Positions 63,320 to 64,000 of a stretch of DNA of 64,000 nucleotides are shown piece by piece. Position numbers and translations under genes: made by a program. The notes beneath the pieces were generated by a model that saw nothing but the letters and a program-made list of their open reading frames with translations, was not told where the DNA came from and made no database searches. Each line of letters begins with the position of its first letter. The stretch's first letter is position 1. This DNA is from Sulfurimonas sp. (GTDB taxonomy: Bacteria; Campylobacterota; Campylobacteria; Campylobacterales; Sulfurimonadaceae). The DNA lies in assembly GCA_021648465.1 (NCBI GenBank), contig JAKISR010000003.1:1-64000 (forward strand), written 5' to 3'.

Positions 63320-63341
63320 TTTAATAAAAAGGATTTTTATT

Positions 63342-64000
63342 TTGACTTTATACCCAGCAATTGATTTAAAAGATGGAAAAGCAGTTAGATTAACAAAAGG
63401 TCTTATGGATAGTGCAAAGATTTATTCAGATGAGCCATGGGCTCTTGTTAAAAAATTTGAAGATATGGGAGCTGAGTGGGTACATTTAGTTGATTTAAAT
63501 GGTGCTTTTGCAGGTGAACCTAAAAACCTTGAACAGATTATTAAAATTAGAGAAAACTGTAGTGTAAAGTTAGAGCTTGGTGGTGGAATTCGTGATGAAA
63601 AAACTATTAAAAAAATGTTAGAAATTGGAATTGATAGAATTATTTTAGGATCAATTGCTGTTAAAAATGCTCAATTTGTGAAAGATATGGCATCAAAATA
63701 TCCAATAGCTGTTGGAATTGATGCAATTGATGGTTTTGTAGCAGTTGAGGGCTGGGGTGAAGTTAGTACAATGCGAGCTACCGATTTAGCTCATGAATTT
63801 GCAAATGCAGGAGTAGAAACTATTATTTGTACGGATGTAAGTAAAGACGGAACACTAAGTGGTGTAAATGTAGATTTTACTCTGGATATAGCAAGGGCAA
63901 GTGGTGTTAGTACGATTGCAAGTGGTGGAGTAAAAGATGAGGATGATATTAAGGCTTTAATAGAGACTAAAGAAATTGATGGTGTTATTATTGGAAAAGC
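63342..64000 (+). CDS. hisA: Phosphoribosyl-formimino-AICAR ribotide isomerase (5' part)
   Basis: This TIM-barrel enzyme of histidine synthesis is cut by the right edge after about 219 codons. It starts TTG with AAGGA 10-14 nt upstream and reads [19 protein letters not shown], then [30 protein letters not shown] and [17 protein letters not shown]. The catalytic Asp pair is in AIDLKDG and CTDVSKDG. It follows hisH, as in many his operons. Confidence 0.95.
   Translation, partial: MTLYPAIDLKDGKAVRLTKGLMDSAKIYSDEPWALVKKFEDMGAEWVHLVDLNGAFAGEPKNLEQIIKIRENCSVKLELGGGIRDEKTIKKMLEIGIDRIILGSIAVKNAQFVKDMASKYPIAVGIDAIDGFVAVEGWGEVSTMRATDLAHEFANAGVETIICTDVSKDGTLSGVNVDFTLDIARASGVSTIASGGVKDEDDIKALIETKEIDGVIIGK

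Overview
The window is a stretch of AT-rich bacterial chromosome that reads as a free-living, Sulfurimonas-like member of the Campylobacterota (former Epsilonproteobacteria). That placement is inferred from gene content and order, not from a marker-gene search. The supports are the HP0268-family nuclease / miaB / DUF374 acyltransferase order known from Helicobacter pylori, a gap-pgk-tpiA-fabI run, an ArsRS-like two-component pair, an Opr-type porin, many large hybrid histidine kinases, TATAAT-only promoters, and frequent TTG starts. Nearly all of the DNA is ordinary core chromosome. The only clear mobile DNA is a partial IS3-family orfA at the left edge.

Layout. 1-640: IS3 fragment and a small secreted ORF. 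0.7-8.7 kb: cold-shock-type DEAD-box helicase (minus), then MscS channel, DoxX protein, a periplasmic binding protein and a 1218-residue hybrid kinase. 8.7-13.1 kb: pssA (minus), then an iron-uptake block of OprB-like porin, feoA and feoB, with two near-identical Fur-box-like sites. 13.2-17.6 kb: response regulator, kinase, MltF-like lytic transglycosylase, and rsfS-nadD (minus). 17.7-21.5 kb: glycolysis genes and fabI. 21.6-25.5 kb: two outer-membrane proteins, a lipoprotein, an orphan peptide-type ABC permease and a tandem-hairpin element. 25.5-34.6 kb: nusA, the HP0268-miaB-DUF374 run, a Xer recombinase, three genes resembling PilM/PilN/PilO, then tilS and rimO. 34.8-40.2 kb: flavoprotein, a MerR-like regulator with a 37-bp operator-like palindrome, and an LplT-PlsC-Aas fusion. 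40.2-47.2 kb: a heavy-metal RND efflux operon with His-rich accessory proteins, followed by an odd tRNA. 47.4-64 kb: pckA, dedA, uvrB, a diguanylate cyclase, a ZapB/ZapA-like pair, tRNA-Arg, another hybrid kinase, trpA, an HPt protein, panB, ruvB, an AI-2E family protein, an LpxL-like acyltransferase, a sensor-like membrane protein, hisH and the start of hisA.

How it fits together. The genes describe a Gram-negative cell with gluconeogenesis (pckA, gap, pgk, tpiA), ferrous iron uptake under Fur, divalent metal efflux, phospholipid and lipid A acyl chemistry, and heavy investment in environmental sensing (two hybrid kinases, one classical two-component system, one diguanylate cyclase, one stand-alone HPt).

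The most unexpected signals lie between genes. (1) A tandem pair of hairpins at 24395-24471 has different stems but the same 14-nt loop. (2) A family of palindromes has a shared core and 4-nt loop (13908, 59649, and inverted at 63250); two of them abut the Shine-Dalgarno sequence. (3) A set of genes has a -10 hexamer only 6-7 nt before the ATG and no Shine-Dalgarno, suggesting leaderless mRNAs. (4) Long operator-like palindromes lie upstream of the MerR gene and panB.
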